DNA of 64,000 nt from contig NZ_JALUXE010000032.1 in the NCBI RefSeq assembly GCF_027019125.1, positions 1-64,000 on the forward strand, written 5' to 3'. Every line of letters begins with the position of its first letter. The stretch's first letter is position 1. Below, piece by piece: positions 8,122 through 17,106 of this stretch. The notes below the pieces were generated by a model. That model was given only the letters and a program-made list of their open reading frames with translations, searched no databases and was not told the DNA's origin. The position numbers and the translations under genes were made by a program. The DNA is from Roseovarius sp. (GTDB lineage: Bacteria; Pseudomonadota; Alphaproteobacteria; Rhodobacterales; Rhodobacteraceae).

Positions 8122-9929
8122 GACCTGTTATTCTGGCGTTGAGCCGCTCTGGTGAGGCGGTGGCGCATCGCGTGGCGGAGCTGATCGGCGGCGATGTGCA
8201 TGGGCGTGAGGGGCGTGTGGACCAAGCGGCTGCCTGGTTTCCCAATGCACTCGATCATGCGCGTGACCTCTTTGCTGCCGGGGTGCCGGTGGTGGGCGTC
8301 TGTGCCAGCGGCATCCTGATTCGGGCGGTTGCCCCGCTGTTGAGCGACAAGCGGGGAGAGCCGCCTGTGGTTTCGGTGAGCGACGATGGCTCGGTGGTCG
8401 TGCCGCTCTTGGGGGGGCACCGGGGGGCCAACCGGCTGGCGGCGGTGATTGCCGAGGGTCTGGGCGCCGTGGCCGCGGTGACGACGGCGGGCGATGTGGC
8501 GATGGGCGTGGCGCTCGATGCGCCGCCCATGGGCTACCGTCTGGCCAATACCGAGCATGCCAAGGCGGCGATGGCGGCGATGCTGGCGGGTGAAGGTGTC
8601 AGTGTCACTGGAGAAAATATATTTGACATCGAAGAGATGGGTGGATCTGTCGAGTTGGTGGTGAGCGAAGCGCCGGTTGCGGGCCATGATCGCAGGCTCG
8701 TCTATCATCCGCAGCGTTATGCCCTCGGTTTGGGCTGCGCGCGGGGCTGCGAGACCGAGGAACTCTGGGATCTGGTCTGTCGGACCTTGGACGAGGCTGG
8801 CATTGCGCCGGGGGCGGTGGCCTGTGTCGCGTCGATCGACCTCAAGGCTGACGAAGGTGCCATGAATGCGGTGGCGCGGCGGTTGGGTGTGCCCTTTCGC
8901 CTGTTCAATGCAGCGGAGCTAGAGGCCTTTGCGGGACAGTTGGCGAACCCGTCCGAAGTGGTCTTTGCCGAGGTTGGATGCCACGGCGTGTCCGAGGGTG
9001 CGGCACTGGCCTGTGGTGGTCAACTGGTTGTAGAAAAAAGGAAAACCGCCAATGCAACCTGCGCGCTGAGCCGGTCCGAGGCGGTCATTACCGAGATGCC
9101 GGGGCGGGCGCGCGGGCGTTTGAGCGTGCTGGGCATTGGCCCCGGACAGGCAAGTTGGCGGACGCCGGAAGTCTCTCGTCTGGTGGCGGAGGCGGATGAG
9201 CTGGTGGGCTATGGTCTCTACATCGACCTCTTGGGACCATTGGCGGCGGGGAAGAGTCGCAGCGATTTTCCGCTGGGCGGTGAGGAGGCGCGGTGCCGTT
9301 ATGCGCTGGAACAAGCAGGGCAGGGAAAGAACGTTGCGCTGATTTGTTCAGGAGATGCAGGTATTTACGCGATGGGGGCGCTGGTTTTCGAGCTCTTGGA
9401 TCGCGGGCCGGAGGCGCAGGGGGTGAGTGACGCGGCGCGGCGGGTGGAGGTTGTGTGCTCGCCCGGTGTGTCGGCGCTGCAGGCGGCGGCGGCGCGGGCG
9501 GGGGCCCCTCTTGGGCATGATTTCTGCACGATTTCGCTAAGTGACCTATTGACGCCGCGCGAAGACATCATTCGGCGATTGAATTCTGCGGCAGAGGGCG
9601 ATTTCGTGATCGCTTTCTACAATCCGGTGTCCAAGACGCGGCGGACTTTATTGTCCGAGGCGCGGGATATTTTGCTCAAACACCGTCCGGCGGATACGCC
9701 TGTGCTCTTGGCAAGCTCGCTGGGGCGACCGGAAGAATCCTTGCGATACAGGCGCTTGGCCGATTTGCAGGTGGATGAGGTGGATATGTTAACGGTTGTT
9801 CTGGTCGGGTCGTCCAACAGCCGTCTGGCGCAGTTGGGCGAAGGGCCGCGCATGTTCACGCCGCGCGGCTATGCGCGCAAGATTGACGGCGATCTGGCCG
9901 AGGTCAGAATAGGGAAGGCATTGAAATGA
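8112..9929 (+). CDS. cobJ: Fused CbiG-type protein and precorrin-3B C17-methyltransferase CobJ
   Basis: A 605-residue fusion. Residues 1 to about 200 resemble CbiG N-terminal and central domains (CASGILIRAVAPLL, PLLGGHRGANRLA). Residues about 210-330 resemble CbiG_C/CobE (LGLGCARGCETEELWDLV). From about 338 it is CobJ (LSVLGIGPG, CSGDAGIYAMGALVFELL, SPGVSALQAAAARAGAPLG). CobJ is the ring-contracting C17-methyltransferase. CbiG belongs to the oxygen-independent route, where it opens the lactone, and CobE is the aerobic relative of its C-terminal domain. The fusion suggests a joined ring-contraction step. It ends in an ATGA overlap with cobM. Confidence 0.9.
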   Translation: MAVRPVILALSRSGEAVAHRVAELIGGDVHGREGRVDQAAAWFPNALDHARDLFAAGVPVVGVCASGILIRAVAPLLSDKRGEPPVVSVSDDGSVVVPLLGGHRGANRLAAVIAEGLGAVAAVTTAGDVAMGVALDAPPMGYRLANTEHAKAAMAAMLAGEGVSVTGENIFDIEEMGGSVELVVSEAPVAGHDRRLVYHPQRYALGLGCARGCETEELWDLVCRTLDEAGIAPGAVACVASIDLKADEGAMNAVARRLGVPFRLFNAAELEAFAGQLANPSEVVFAEVGCHGVSEGAALACGGQLVVEKRKTANATCALSRSEAVITEMPGRARGRLSVLGIGPGQASWRTPEVSRLVAEADELVGYGLYIDLLGPLAAGKSRSDFPLGGEEARCRYALEQAGQGKNVALICSGDAGIYAMGALVFELLDRGPEAQGVSDAARRVEVVCSPGVSALQAAAARAGAPLGHDFCTISLSDLLTPREDIIRRLNSAAEGDFVIAFYNPVSKTRRTLLSEARDILLKHRPADTPVLLASSLGRPEESLRYRRLADLQVDEVDMLTVVLVGSSNSRLAQLGEGPRMFTPRGYARKIDGDLAEVRIGKALK

Positions 9930-10699
9930 CTGTCTATTTCATCGGTGCAGGGCCGGGCGACCCGGAACTTTTGACCAAGAAGGCGGAGCGCATCATCGGG
10001 CAATGCCCCGTCTGCCTTTATGCCGGGAGCCTTGTGCCGGCCGAGGTTGTGGCCGGGGCACCTGAGGGAGCGCTGGTCATGGACACCGCGCCGATGACGC
10101 TGGAGGATACCCATGCGGTCATTTTAGAGAGCCATAACAAGGGTTTGGACGTGGCGCGGGTGCATTCGGGCGATCCGTCACTCTATGGTGCGATTGCGGA
10201 ACAAATTCGTAAACTTCGGGCAGATGGCATTGATTATCAGATCATTCCGGGGGTTCCGGCCTATGCGGCGGCGGCGGCGGCGCTGGGACAGGAATTGACC
10301 GTGCCAGAAATCGCGCAAAGCATTGTTTTGACGCGGGTTTCCATGAAATCCACGTCGATGCCCGAGGGCGAGACGCTGGAGAATTTCGCGCGCACCGGGG
10401 CGACGCTGGCGATCCACCTCGGGATCCGTAACCTACGGGAAATACACAGAATTCTGGCGCCCTACTATGGCGATGACTGTCCCGTGGTGGTGGCCTATCG
10501 GGTGGGCTGGCCGGATCAGATGTTTATCCGGGGCACGCTGGCCGACATTCACGCCAAGGTTCGCGCCGAGAAGATTACCCGTACCGCGTTGATTCTGGTG
10601 GGAAAAGTTCTGGGCGAGATTGCTGATTTCAAGGATAGCGCGCTCTATGATCCGGGTGTTCCGCATGTGCTGCGGCCCAAGGTGGCGGCGAAGGTGTAG
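9926..10699 (+). CDS. cobM: Precorrin-4 C11-methyltransferase CobM
   Basis: A 257-residue SAM-dependent methylase that adds the C11 methyl group to give precorrin-5. Family landmarks are VYFIGAGPGDPELLTKKAER, YAGSLVP, HSGDPSLYGAIAEQ and the GVPAYAAAAAALG segment. It is the last gene of the visible cob cluster. cobK and cobF are not next to it, so precorrin-6A reductase and CobF must be elsewhere or replaced. Confidence 0.95.
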   Translation: MTVYFIGAGPGDPELLTKKAERIIGQCPVCLYAGSLVPAEVVAGAPEGALVMDTAPMTLEDTHAVILESHNKGLDVARVHSGDPSLYGAIAEQIRKLRADGIDYQIIPGVPAYAAAAAALGQELTVPEIAQSIVLTRVSMKSTSMPEGETLENFARTGATLAIHLGIRNLREIHRILAPYYGDDCPVVVAYRVGWPDQMFIRGTLADIHAKVRAEKITRTALILVGKVLGEIADFKDSALYDPGVPHVLRPKVAAKV

Positions 10700-10718
10700 A
10701 CCTTACGATCCGTAAGGT
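10700..10718 (+). terminator. Inverted repeat directly after cobM
   Basis: ACCTTACG-ATC-CGTAAGGT forms a perfect 8-bp stem starting at the base after the cobM stop. It has no long T run, so it may end transcription or be a regulator site. A third TAAGGT half-copy follows at about 10735. Confidence 0.45.
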
Positions 10719-10906
10719 TTGCAAGGGGATTTTGTAAGGTCGGCGTTGTGATTTAAAGAATCCACCTGACCTGCCCCTATGTGGGTGCCTGTTTGTGATC
10801 CGTCGCGCGGTGCCCGTCCGCCGGGTGGGCGCAGCGACAGAAGTGATTGGCACTTTATGTCTGCCAAGTCTTCCGCGCTTTCGCTGAGATGAGCCGTTGC
10901 AAAAGC

Positions 10907-10980
10907 GCCCGCCCGAGGGGGCGGGTCATGCCAGAGGCATGCCTTCGGCATGACCGCTGCGCGGCGGTGCCTGCGGCACC
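10907..10980. repeat. Cluster of three short hairpins between cobM and the XRE gene
   Basis: Within 75 bases there are CCCGCCC-GAGG-GGGCGGG, GTCATGCC (10925-10932) pairing with GGCATGAC (10947-10954), and GGTGCC-TGC-GGCACC (10966-10980). The rest of the interval from 10700 to 11086 shows no gene apart from the operator-like repeats before the XRE gene. It may be a factor-independent terminator array or a REP-like element. Confidence 0.45.
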
Positions 10981-11030
10981 TTGATTCCGCGCAAGGGAGA
11001 TTGGAAAAACGCATGAAATTTCAGTTGATT

Positions 11031-11077
11031 TTTTCACGGAATCGGCGCAGCGTGAAAATTGAGCGGAAATTTTCACG
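11031..11077 (+). promoter_or_regulatory. Probable operator of the XRE-cupin regulator
   Basis: TTTTCACG occurs at 11031-11038 and 11070-11077, with its inverse CGTGAAAA at 11051-11058, all within 60 bases of the ATG of the regulator gene. A small palindrome TGAAATTTCA is just upstream (11014-11023). Such repeats next to an XRE gene are a common arrangement for autoregulation. Confidence 0.6.
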
Positions 11078-11086
11078 AGACCTTCC

Positions 11087-11659
11087 ATGCAGCAGAGTCA
11101 GATCGACGGGATGCGCAGCCTTGGTGCGGACCTGCGCGCCCTGCGCAAGGCGCGCGGGCTGACGCTCGCGGCGCTGGCCGAGATGCTGGGTCGGTCGGTG
11201 GGCTGGCTGTCTCAGGTTGAGCGTGATCTGTCGGAGCCGTCGATCAGCGATCTGCGGCAGGTGGCCGAGGTCTTGGGCGTGCCGATGTCGCTTCTCTTCG
11301 GTCACGCGAGCGCGCCCGCCGAGGAACAGGGCTATGTGGTGCGCGCGGGCGCACGGCGGCCGATGGGATCGGGCGAGGAAGGGTTGATCGAGGAGTTGCT
11401 CTCGCCGGACCTGACCGATGATTTCGAGGTGATCCATTCGACATTCCGCCCCCGGTCCAGGATGCAGCGCCCGGCGCAGCGCCCGACGCAGGAGGTGGGC
11501 TATATCCTGTCCGGGCGACTGGACCTGAGTATTGGGGAGCGGAAATTTACTGTCGGTCCCGGTGACAGTTTCCGGTTTCGCGGCGAGCCCTATGGCTGGG
11601 CCAATCCCTATGACATCCCTTGCGTGGCGATCTGGGTGATCGCCCCGCCGGTGTATTGA
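11087..11659 (+). CDS. XRE-family transcriptional regulator with C-terminal cupin
   Basis: 190 residues: an N-terminal helix-turn-helix (about 12-68, LRALRKARGLTLAALAEMLG and SVGWLSQVERD) and a C-terminal cupin (about 110-188, PTQEVGYILSGRLDLSIGE). This PuuR/SutR-like architecture usually senses a small amine, amino acid or sulfur compound through the cupin. It precedes a LysE exporter and a methylamine/C1 gene set and probably controls them. Upstream TTTTCACG repeats suggest self-control. The ligand is unknown. Confidence 0.85.
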   Translation: MQQSQIDGMRSLGADLRALRKARGLTLAALAEMLGRSVGWLSQVERDLSEPSISDLRQVAEVLGVPMSLLFGHASAPAEEQGYVVRAGARRPMGSGEEGLIEELLSPDLTDDFEVIHSTFRPRSRMQRPAQRPTQEVGYILSGRLDLSIGERKFTVGPGDSFRFRGEPYGWANPYDIPCVAIWVIAPPVY

Positions 11660-11668
11660 GGGCGCGCC

Positions 11669-12289
11669 ATGAGCTATCACGCCTGGACGGTCTTTGCGCT
11701 CTTCTGGGTGGTGTTCGTCACCACGCCGGGGCCAAATGCGGTCAATTGCATCACCAACGGTATGACCATCGGGTTTCGGCGCAGCCTCTGGGGGGTGTTG
11801 GCGATCCTGACGCAAGCGACGCTGTTCCTGAGCCTGTCGGCAGCGGGGATCACGGCGCTGATTGCGGCCTCACCGGTGGCGTTTCAGGTGGCCAAGCTGA
11901 TCGGGGCGGGGTTCCTGATTTACCTCGGGGTGCGCGGTTGGATCCTGGCGCGGCGACCTGTTGAGGCGGGGGAGGCCCCGAAAGGCTCGGTCTATTGGCG
12001 GGCCTTGGCGATTGCCACGATCAACCCCAAGAGTGTGGCGGGCTATCTGGCGGCGTTTAGCCAATTCGTGCAGCCCGATGTGCCGATTGGCGCGCAGATG
12101 TGGGTGATTTTCCCCACGGCGCTGAGCCTGACGACGCTGAGCTATGTGGGCTACACCGCGCTTGGGGCAGGGCTTGGCCGGGCGGCGCTGGGGGCTGTGT
12201 TCAATGTCTGGCTGCGGCGGGGTATGGCCGCCTGTTTCGTGATCTATGGCGTGGCGCTGGGCAGCGCCGTAACTCCGGGGAGAGGATGA
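11669..12289 (+). CDS. LysE/RhtB-family amino-acid or metabolite exporter
   Basis: A 206-residue inner-membrane protein with about six hydrophobic segments and the family's N-terminal TPGPNAVNCITNGMTIG signature. Members export amino acids or related compounds. It starts ten bases after the XRE-cupin gene, and its stop overlaps the start of the following gene, so it is in the same operon. The substrate is not predictable. Confidence 0.88.
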   Translation: MSYHAWTVFALFWVVFVTTPGPNAVNCITNGMTIGFRRSLWGVLAILTQATLFLSLSAAGITALIAASPVAFQVAKLIGAGFLIYLGVRGWILARRPVEAGEAPKGSVYWRALAIATINPKSVAGYLAAFSQFVQPDVPIGAQMWVIFPTALSLTTLSYVGYTALGAGLGRAALGAVFNVWLRRGMAACFVIYGVALGSAVTPGRG

Positions 12290-12660
12290 TGCACAAGGGA
12301 TCGTGTCTGTGTGGGGATGTGACATTTACGGTGAATGCGGCACCGAAAGGCGCGAGCGTGTGCCATTGCGGGCAGTGCCGCAAGCAATCGGGGCATGTCT
12401 GGGCCTCGGCCTATGTGGCGCGGTCGGATTTGAGCATTTCGGGATCCGTGAGCTGGTACGCGGCGAGCGACATCGCCAAGCGCGGGTTTTGCCCCAAATG
12501 CGGTTCGTTCCTGTTCTGGGCCGCGCATGACGAGGACACCATGAGTTTCGCGCTGGGGGCGCTGGAGGCACCGACCGGGCTGCGCTTGGAGAAGCACATC
12601 TTTGTCAAGGACAAGGGTGATTATTACGACATCGCGGACGGCGTGCCGCAGAAGGACTGA
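12286..12660 (+). CDS. GFA-domain protein (CENP-V/GFA family)
   Basis: A protein of about 124 residues with the zinc-binding Cys pattern of the GFA family: CLCGDV, CHCGQCRKQSG and FCPKCGS. The name comes from glutathione-dependent formaldehyde-activating enzyme, though that activity is disputed for the family. A formaldehyde-handling role would fit, because the adjacent demethylating dehydrogenases release C1 units. Two ATGs lie in tandem (12286, 12289); the GGGGAGAGG stretch is spaced better for the second. Confidence 0.82.
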   Translation: MMHKGSCLCGDVTFTVNAAPKGASVCHCGQCRKQSGHVWASAYVARSDLSISGSVSWYAASDIAKRGFCPKCGSFLFWAAHDEDTMSFALGALEAPTGLRLEKHIFVKDKGDYYDIADGVPQKD

Positions 12661-12671
12661 GGGAGAGGGAC

Positions 12672-15116
12672 ATGGCGGAATTTCCGGGCACGGCGCGGGT
12701 CGTGATCATCGGCGGGGGCGTGGTGGGCGCGTCCTGCCTCTATCATCTGGCCAAGGCGGGGTGGAGCGATTGCGTGCTGCTCGAAAAGAACGAGTTGACC
12801 GCTGGCAGCACATGGCATGCGGCGGGCAATGTGCCGACCTTCTCGACCAGCTGGTCGGTGATGAACATGCAGCGCTATTCCACCGAGCTTTATGCACGCC
12901 TTGGCGCGGAGGTGGATTATCCGATGAATTACCACCAGACGGGGTCGATCCGTCTGGCGCATAGCCGCGAGCGCATGCAGGAGTTTCAGCGCGCGCGGGG
13001 GATGGGCAAGTATCAGGGGATGGATCTGGAAATCCTCGGGGTGGACGAGATCAAGGCGCGCTACCCGTTTCTGGAGACGCATGACCTGCAAGGCGCGCTC
13101 TATGATCCCAATGATGGCGATATTGATCCCGCACAGGTGACGCAGGCCTTGGCCAAGGGCGCGCGCGACATGGGCGCGACGATCCTGCGGTTCACGCCCG
13201 CCACGGGCGTGCGGCGCGAGGGGGCTGAGTGGATCGTCGAGACCGAGAAGGGCGAGATCCGCTGTGACTATGTAGTCAATGCCGCCGGATATTATGCGCA
13301 GCGGGTGGGCGAATGGTTCAAGCCCTATGGCGGGCGCACGGTGCCGATGATGGTGATGAGCCATCAGTATCTCTTGACCGATGAAATCCCGGAACTGGAG
13401 GCATGGAGCCGGGAGCAGGGGCATAAATTGCCGCTCTTGCGCGATGTCGACAGCTCTTACTACCTGCGGCAGGAAAAGTATGGTCTGAACCTCGGGCCCT
13501 ATGAGCGCAATTGCAAGGCGCATTGGGTGAAGCCTGACGATCCGATGCCGGAGGATTTCAGCTTTCAGCTCTACCCCGACGATCTGGAGCGGCTGGAGTG
13601 GTATATCGAGGATGCGATGGCGCGGGTGCCGTTGCTGGGGCAGGCGGGGATTTCCAAGGTCATCAATGGGCCCATTCCCTATGCGCCCGATGGTCTGCCG
13701 CTGATTGGCCCGATGCCGGGGGTGCCCAATGCGTTCGAGGCCTGTGTCTTTACCTTTGGCATCGCGCAGGGCGGGGGTGCTGGCAAGGTGCTGGCGGAAT
13801 GGGTGACGGAAGGCGCGACCGAGTGGGACATGTGGGCCTGTGACCCGCGCCGCTATACCGATTACACCGACCGGGACTATTGCATCGCCAAGGGGATGGA
13901 GGTGTATGGGCATGAATATGCCATGCATTTCCCGTGGCACAGATGGCCCGCGGCGCCGGATCGCAAGGTGAGCCCGGTGCATGACAAGGTGAAGGCATTG
14001 GGCGGCGTCATGGGCGTCTACAATGGTTGGGAGCGGGCCAATTGGTTTGCAAAGCCCGGCGATGACACGTCAGAGGCCGCGACGCAGACCTGGGACCGCG
14101 CGGGCCCTTGGGAGGCGCGTATTCGCGAGGAATGCGAGGCGGTGCGCGATGCCTGCGGCGTGCTCGATCTGCCGGGGTTCACGCGGCTCTGGATCGAGGG
14201 GGCGGGGGCAGATGACTGGCTGCGCGGCTTTGTGACGGGGGGATTGCCCAAGGTGGGGCGGATGAACCTTGTTTATGTGGCCGACAAGCGCGGGCGGATC
14301 GTGACGGAGTTTTCCTGCATCCGGCTGAAGGAGGACAGTTTCGTGCTGATCACGGCGGCCACGGCGCAGTGGCATGACGGCGAATTGGTGCGAAAGGCGC
14401 TGCCCGAGGGGCTGAGCCTGCGCGAGACCACGACGGAGCGCGATGCGCTGCTCCTGGCGGGGCCGAAGAGCCGCGAGATTCTGGCGGGGCTGACCGATGC
14501 CGATCTGAGCCTGCCGTGGTTGAGCCATCAGCATGCGACCGTCGCGGGGCAAAAGGCGTTTCTGATGCGGGTGAGCTTTACCGGCGAATTGGGCTGGGAA
14601 ATCCATGCCGAGAATGCGGCGATCCCGGCGATCTATGAGGCGTTGATGGCGGCGGGGGTGAAACCCTTTGGCATGTTCGCGCTGAATTCCTTGCGGATCG
14701 AGAAGGGCTATCGCGCGTGGAAAGGTGATCTGAGCACCGATTATTCGATGCTGGAGGGAGGGTTGGACCGGTTCGTCAAACTGGACAAGCCGCAGGATTT
14801 CCCCGGCAAGGCGGCGCTCTTGGCCGAGAAGCAGCGGGGGGTGAAGAAACGCTTTGTCACGCTGATCGTCGAGGCCAAGGCAGCGGATGCGCCTTATATG
14901 TCGACGCTCTGGCATGACGGGCAGATCGTGGGCGAAACCACGAGCGGGGCCTGGGGCTATCGCGTGAATGCCAGCGTGGCCCTGGGCATGTTGCGCGCCG
15001 ATCTGGCGGTGCCGGGAACCGAAATCGAGGTGGAGATTTACGGGGAACGCTGCCGCGCGGTGGTGCAGCCCGACGCGCCCCTCTGGGATCCGGAGAATGA
15101 GCGGTTGCGGGCATGA
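12672..15116 (+). CDS. FAD-dependent dimethylglycine/sarcosine dehydrogenase-like protein with GcvT domain (paralogue 1)
   Basis: 814 residues: an N-terminal DAO-type FAD domain (VVIIGGGVVGASCLYHLAK; the following STWHAAG carries the His that is covalently flavinylated in this family), a linker, then GcvT aminomethyltransferase domains from about residue 430 (NGWERANWF, TGELGWEIHAENA). Such fusions oxidise N-methyl groups of dimethylglycine, sarcosine or similar compounds and pass formaldehyde to tetrahydrofolate. The exact substrate cannot be told. It shares its layout with the gene at 17107-19554. Confidence 0.85.
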   Translation: MAEFPGTARVVIIGGGVVGASCLYHLAKAGWSDCVLLEKNELTAGSTWHAAGNVPTFSTSWSVMNMQRYSTELYARLGAEVDYPMNYHQTGSIRLAHSRERMQEFQRARGMGKYQGMDLEILGVDEIKARYPFLETHDLQGALYDPNDGDIDPAQVTQALAKGARDMGATILRFTPATGVRREGAEWIVETEKGEIRCDYVVNAAGYYAQRVGEWFKPYGGRTVPMMVMSHQYLLTDEIPELEAWSREQGHKLPLLRDVDSSYYLRQEKYGLNLGPYERNCKAHWVKPDDPMPEDFSFQLYPDDLERLEWYIEDAMARVPLLGQAGISKVINGPIPYAPDGLPLIGPMPGVPNAFEACVFTFGIAQGGGAGKVLAEWVTEGATEWDMWACDPRRYTDYTDRDYCIAKGMEVYGHEYAMHFPWHRWPAAPDRKVSPVHDKVKALGGVMGVYNGWERANWFAKPGDDTSEAATQTWDRAGPWEARIREECEAVRDACGVLDLPGFTRLWIEGAGADDWLRGFVTGGLPKVGRMNLVYVADKRGRIVTEFSCIRLKEDSFVLITAATAQWHDGELVRKALPEGLSLRETTTERDALLLAGPKSREILAGLTDADLSLPWLSHQHATVAGQKAFLMRVSFTGELGWEIHAENAAIPAIYEALMAAGVKPFGMFALNSLRIEKGYRAWKGDLSTDYSMLEGGLDRFVKLDKPQDFPGKAALLAEKQRGVKKRFVTLIVEAKAADAPYMSTLWHDGQIVGETTSGAWGYRVNASVALGMLRADLAVPGTEIEVEIYGERCRAVVQPDAPLWDPENERLRA

Positions 15117-16183
15117 CCCTGCCTGAAACCATGTGCGGCGTGTATCTCACCCGTCATGGCGGACCTGAAGCGTTGCAGTGGCGCGCGGATATTCCCGTGC
15201 CACGGCCCGGCCCCGGCGAGGTGCTGGTGCGGGTGCGGGCGGCAGGTGTCAACAACACCGACATCAACACCCGCGAGGGCTGGTATGCGGCAGAGGTGAC
15301 AGGGGCCACGGGCGAGACTGCGGACGGCGTGGAGAGCGGCGGCTGGGCGGGCGCGCTGGCGTTTCCGCGTATTCAGGGCGGTGATCTCTGTGGCGAGGTG
15401 GTGGCGCGCGGGCCGCAGGTCGAAACGCCTGCGCTGGGCGCGCGCGTCACGTGCCCGATCAACATTCCGCGCCCAAGCGCGGAAAATCCGGTCGGATTCA
15501 TCGCGCTCGGGTCCGAGATCGACGGCGCCTTTGCGCAATACTGCCTGATGCGCGCCGATGACCTCTATGACGTGAGCGATGTGCCGCTCTCGGATATCGA
15601 GATTGCGGCGATCCCGTGTGGCTTTGGCACGGCGCTGGGCCTCTTGGATCGGGCGGGGGTTGGGCCGGGGCAAGAGGTGTTGATCACCGGGGCGTCGGGC
15701 AATGTCGGCCTTGCGGCGGTGCAGCTTGCCACGGCGATGGGCGCGCGCGTGACGGGGATGGCTGCCGCCGCCAAGGCGGCGGTGTTGCGCGAGGAAGGCG
15801 CGGCAGAGGTGATCGCGCGCGACGCGCCCTTGCCGCAGGATCGCTATGACGCGGTGATCGACCTTGTGGGCGGTGCGGGCGTTGCCGCGCTGATTGATGC
15901 GCTGCGCCCCGGTGGGCAGTATGCCGTGGCCGGTGCCGTTGCCGGGCCGATGGTCACGGTCGATCTGCGGCGTATTTACCTGCGCGACATCACGCTGCAT
16001 GGCTGCACCTATCAGCCGCCGGAGGTGTTTGCCCGGCTGATCGATATGGTGCGTGCGGGGCGCGTGCGCCCCCGCATTGCCGCCACCTACCCGTTGCGCG
16101 ACATCGCCCGCGCGCAGGCGGATTTTCAGGCCAAGACCCATGCTGGGAAATTGGTGCTTTTACCCCCGGAGGATAAACGATGA
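15113..16183 (+). CDS. Zinc-independent MDR-family (quinone reductase-like) oxidoreductase
   Basis: 356 residues with a GroES-like N-terminal domain (PGPGEVLVRVRAAGVNNTDINTREG is split across the fold) and a Rossmann domain with ITGASGNVGLAAVQLATAMGA. The typical catalytic zinc ligands are not obvious, which places it near the quinone-oxidoreductase branch. It overlaps both neighbours by four bases. It may reduce an aldehyde or enone made in the methylamine pathway; the substrate is unknown. Confidence 0.82.
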   Translation: MTLPETMCGVYLTRHGGPEALQWRADIPVPRPGPGEVLVRVRAAGVNNTDINTREGWYAAEVTGATGETADGVESGGWAGALAFPRIQGGDLCGEVVARGPQVETPALGARVTCPINIPRPSAENPVGFIALGSEIDGAFAQYCLMRADDLYDVSDVPLSDIEIAAIPCGFGTALGLLDRAGVGPGQEVLITGASGNVGLAAVQLATAMGARVTGMAAAAKAAVLREEGAAEVIARDAPLPQDRYDAVIDLVGGAGVAALIDALRPGGQYAVAGAVAGPMVTVDLRRIYLRDITLHGCTYQPPEVFARLIDMVRAGRVRPRIAATYPLRDIARAQADFQAKTHAGKLVLLPPEDKR

Positions 16184-17076
16184 CCGCAATCACGCTGCTC
16201 GATGGCTCTATCGGGCAGGAATTGGTGAAACGCTCGGGCGACCGGGCGACGCCGCTCTGGTCGACGCAGGTGATGATCGACCATCCCGGATTCGTCCGGT
16301 TGGTGCATGACGATTATTTCGCGGCGGGGGCCACGGTGGCCTCGACCAATACCTATGCGGTGCTGCGCGACCGGCTGACGCGCGTGGGATTGCAGGATGA
16401 GGTGGCGCGGCTGACCGATGTGGCGGTATCGGCGGCGGTGGCGGCACGCGATGCCCATGGCTCGGGCCGGGTGGCCGGAGCGATCGGGCCTCTGGTGCAG
16501 TCCTATCGGCCTGACCTCTGCCCGCCCGCCGCAGAAGCCGCCGCACTCTACGCCGAGAATGTGGCGCTGCTCAGGGATCGGGTGGACCTGATCCTGCTGG
16601 AAACCATGGCCTCGGTCGATCAGGCGCGCGGCGGGTTGATGGCGGCGGGGCAGAGCGGCCTGCCGGTCTGGCTGGGGGTCACGGTGATGGATGACGACGG
16701 CACGCGCCTGCGCTCGGGCGAGGCGTTGGGCGATCTGGCCCCGTTGGTGGCCGAGTTTGCGCCCGAGGCGGTGTTGATCAACTGCACGCGGCCTGAATCC
16801 GTGGCGGCGGGGCTGGAGATCGTGCGCGGGTTCGGCCTGCCCTTTGGCGCCTATGCCAATGGGTTTACCTGCATCAGCGCGGGCTTTCTGGGGGCGGCCC
16901 CCACGGTGGACGCGCTGGAGCAGCGCAGCGATCTGACCCCGGACGCCTATGCCGATTTTGCCATGGGCTGGGTCGCGCAAGGGGCCAGCATCGTGGGCGG
17001 CTGCTGTGAAGTGGGGCCTGCGCATATCGCGGAACTGGCACGGCGGCTGCGCGCGGCCGGGCATGACATCGTCTGA
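16180..17076 (+). CDS. Homocysteine S-methyltransferase-family protein (betaine-homocysteine type)
   Basis: 298 residues of the Pfam S-methyl_trans fold, with the zinc-thiolate residues visible as INCTRP (first Cys) and VGGCCEVGP (Cys pair). The family moves a methyl group from betaine, S-methylmethionine or a similar donor to homocysteine. Between two dimethylglycine-dehydrogenase-like genes, betaine is the most economical donor: product dimethylglycine would feed the dehydrogenases. ATGA overlap with the preceding gene supports one operon. Confidence 0.82.
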   Translation: MTAITLLDGSIGQELVKRSGDRATPLWSTQVMIDHPGFVRLVHDDYFAAGATVASTNTYAVLRDRLTRVGLQDEVARLTDVAVSAAVAARDAHGSGRVAGAIGPLVQSYRPDLCPPAAEAAALYAENVALLRDRVDLILLETMASVDQARGGLMAAGQSGLPVWLGVTVMDDDGTRLRSGEALGDLAPLVAEFAPEAVLINCTRPESVAAGLEIVRGFGLPFGAYANGFTCISAGFLGAAPTVDALEQRSDLTPDAYADFAMGWVAQGASIVGGCCEVGPAHIAELARRLRAAGHDIV

Positions 17077-17106
17077 GACTTTCATCGTTATATCATGGGG
17101 TTATGA

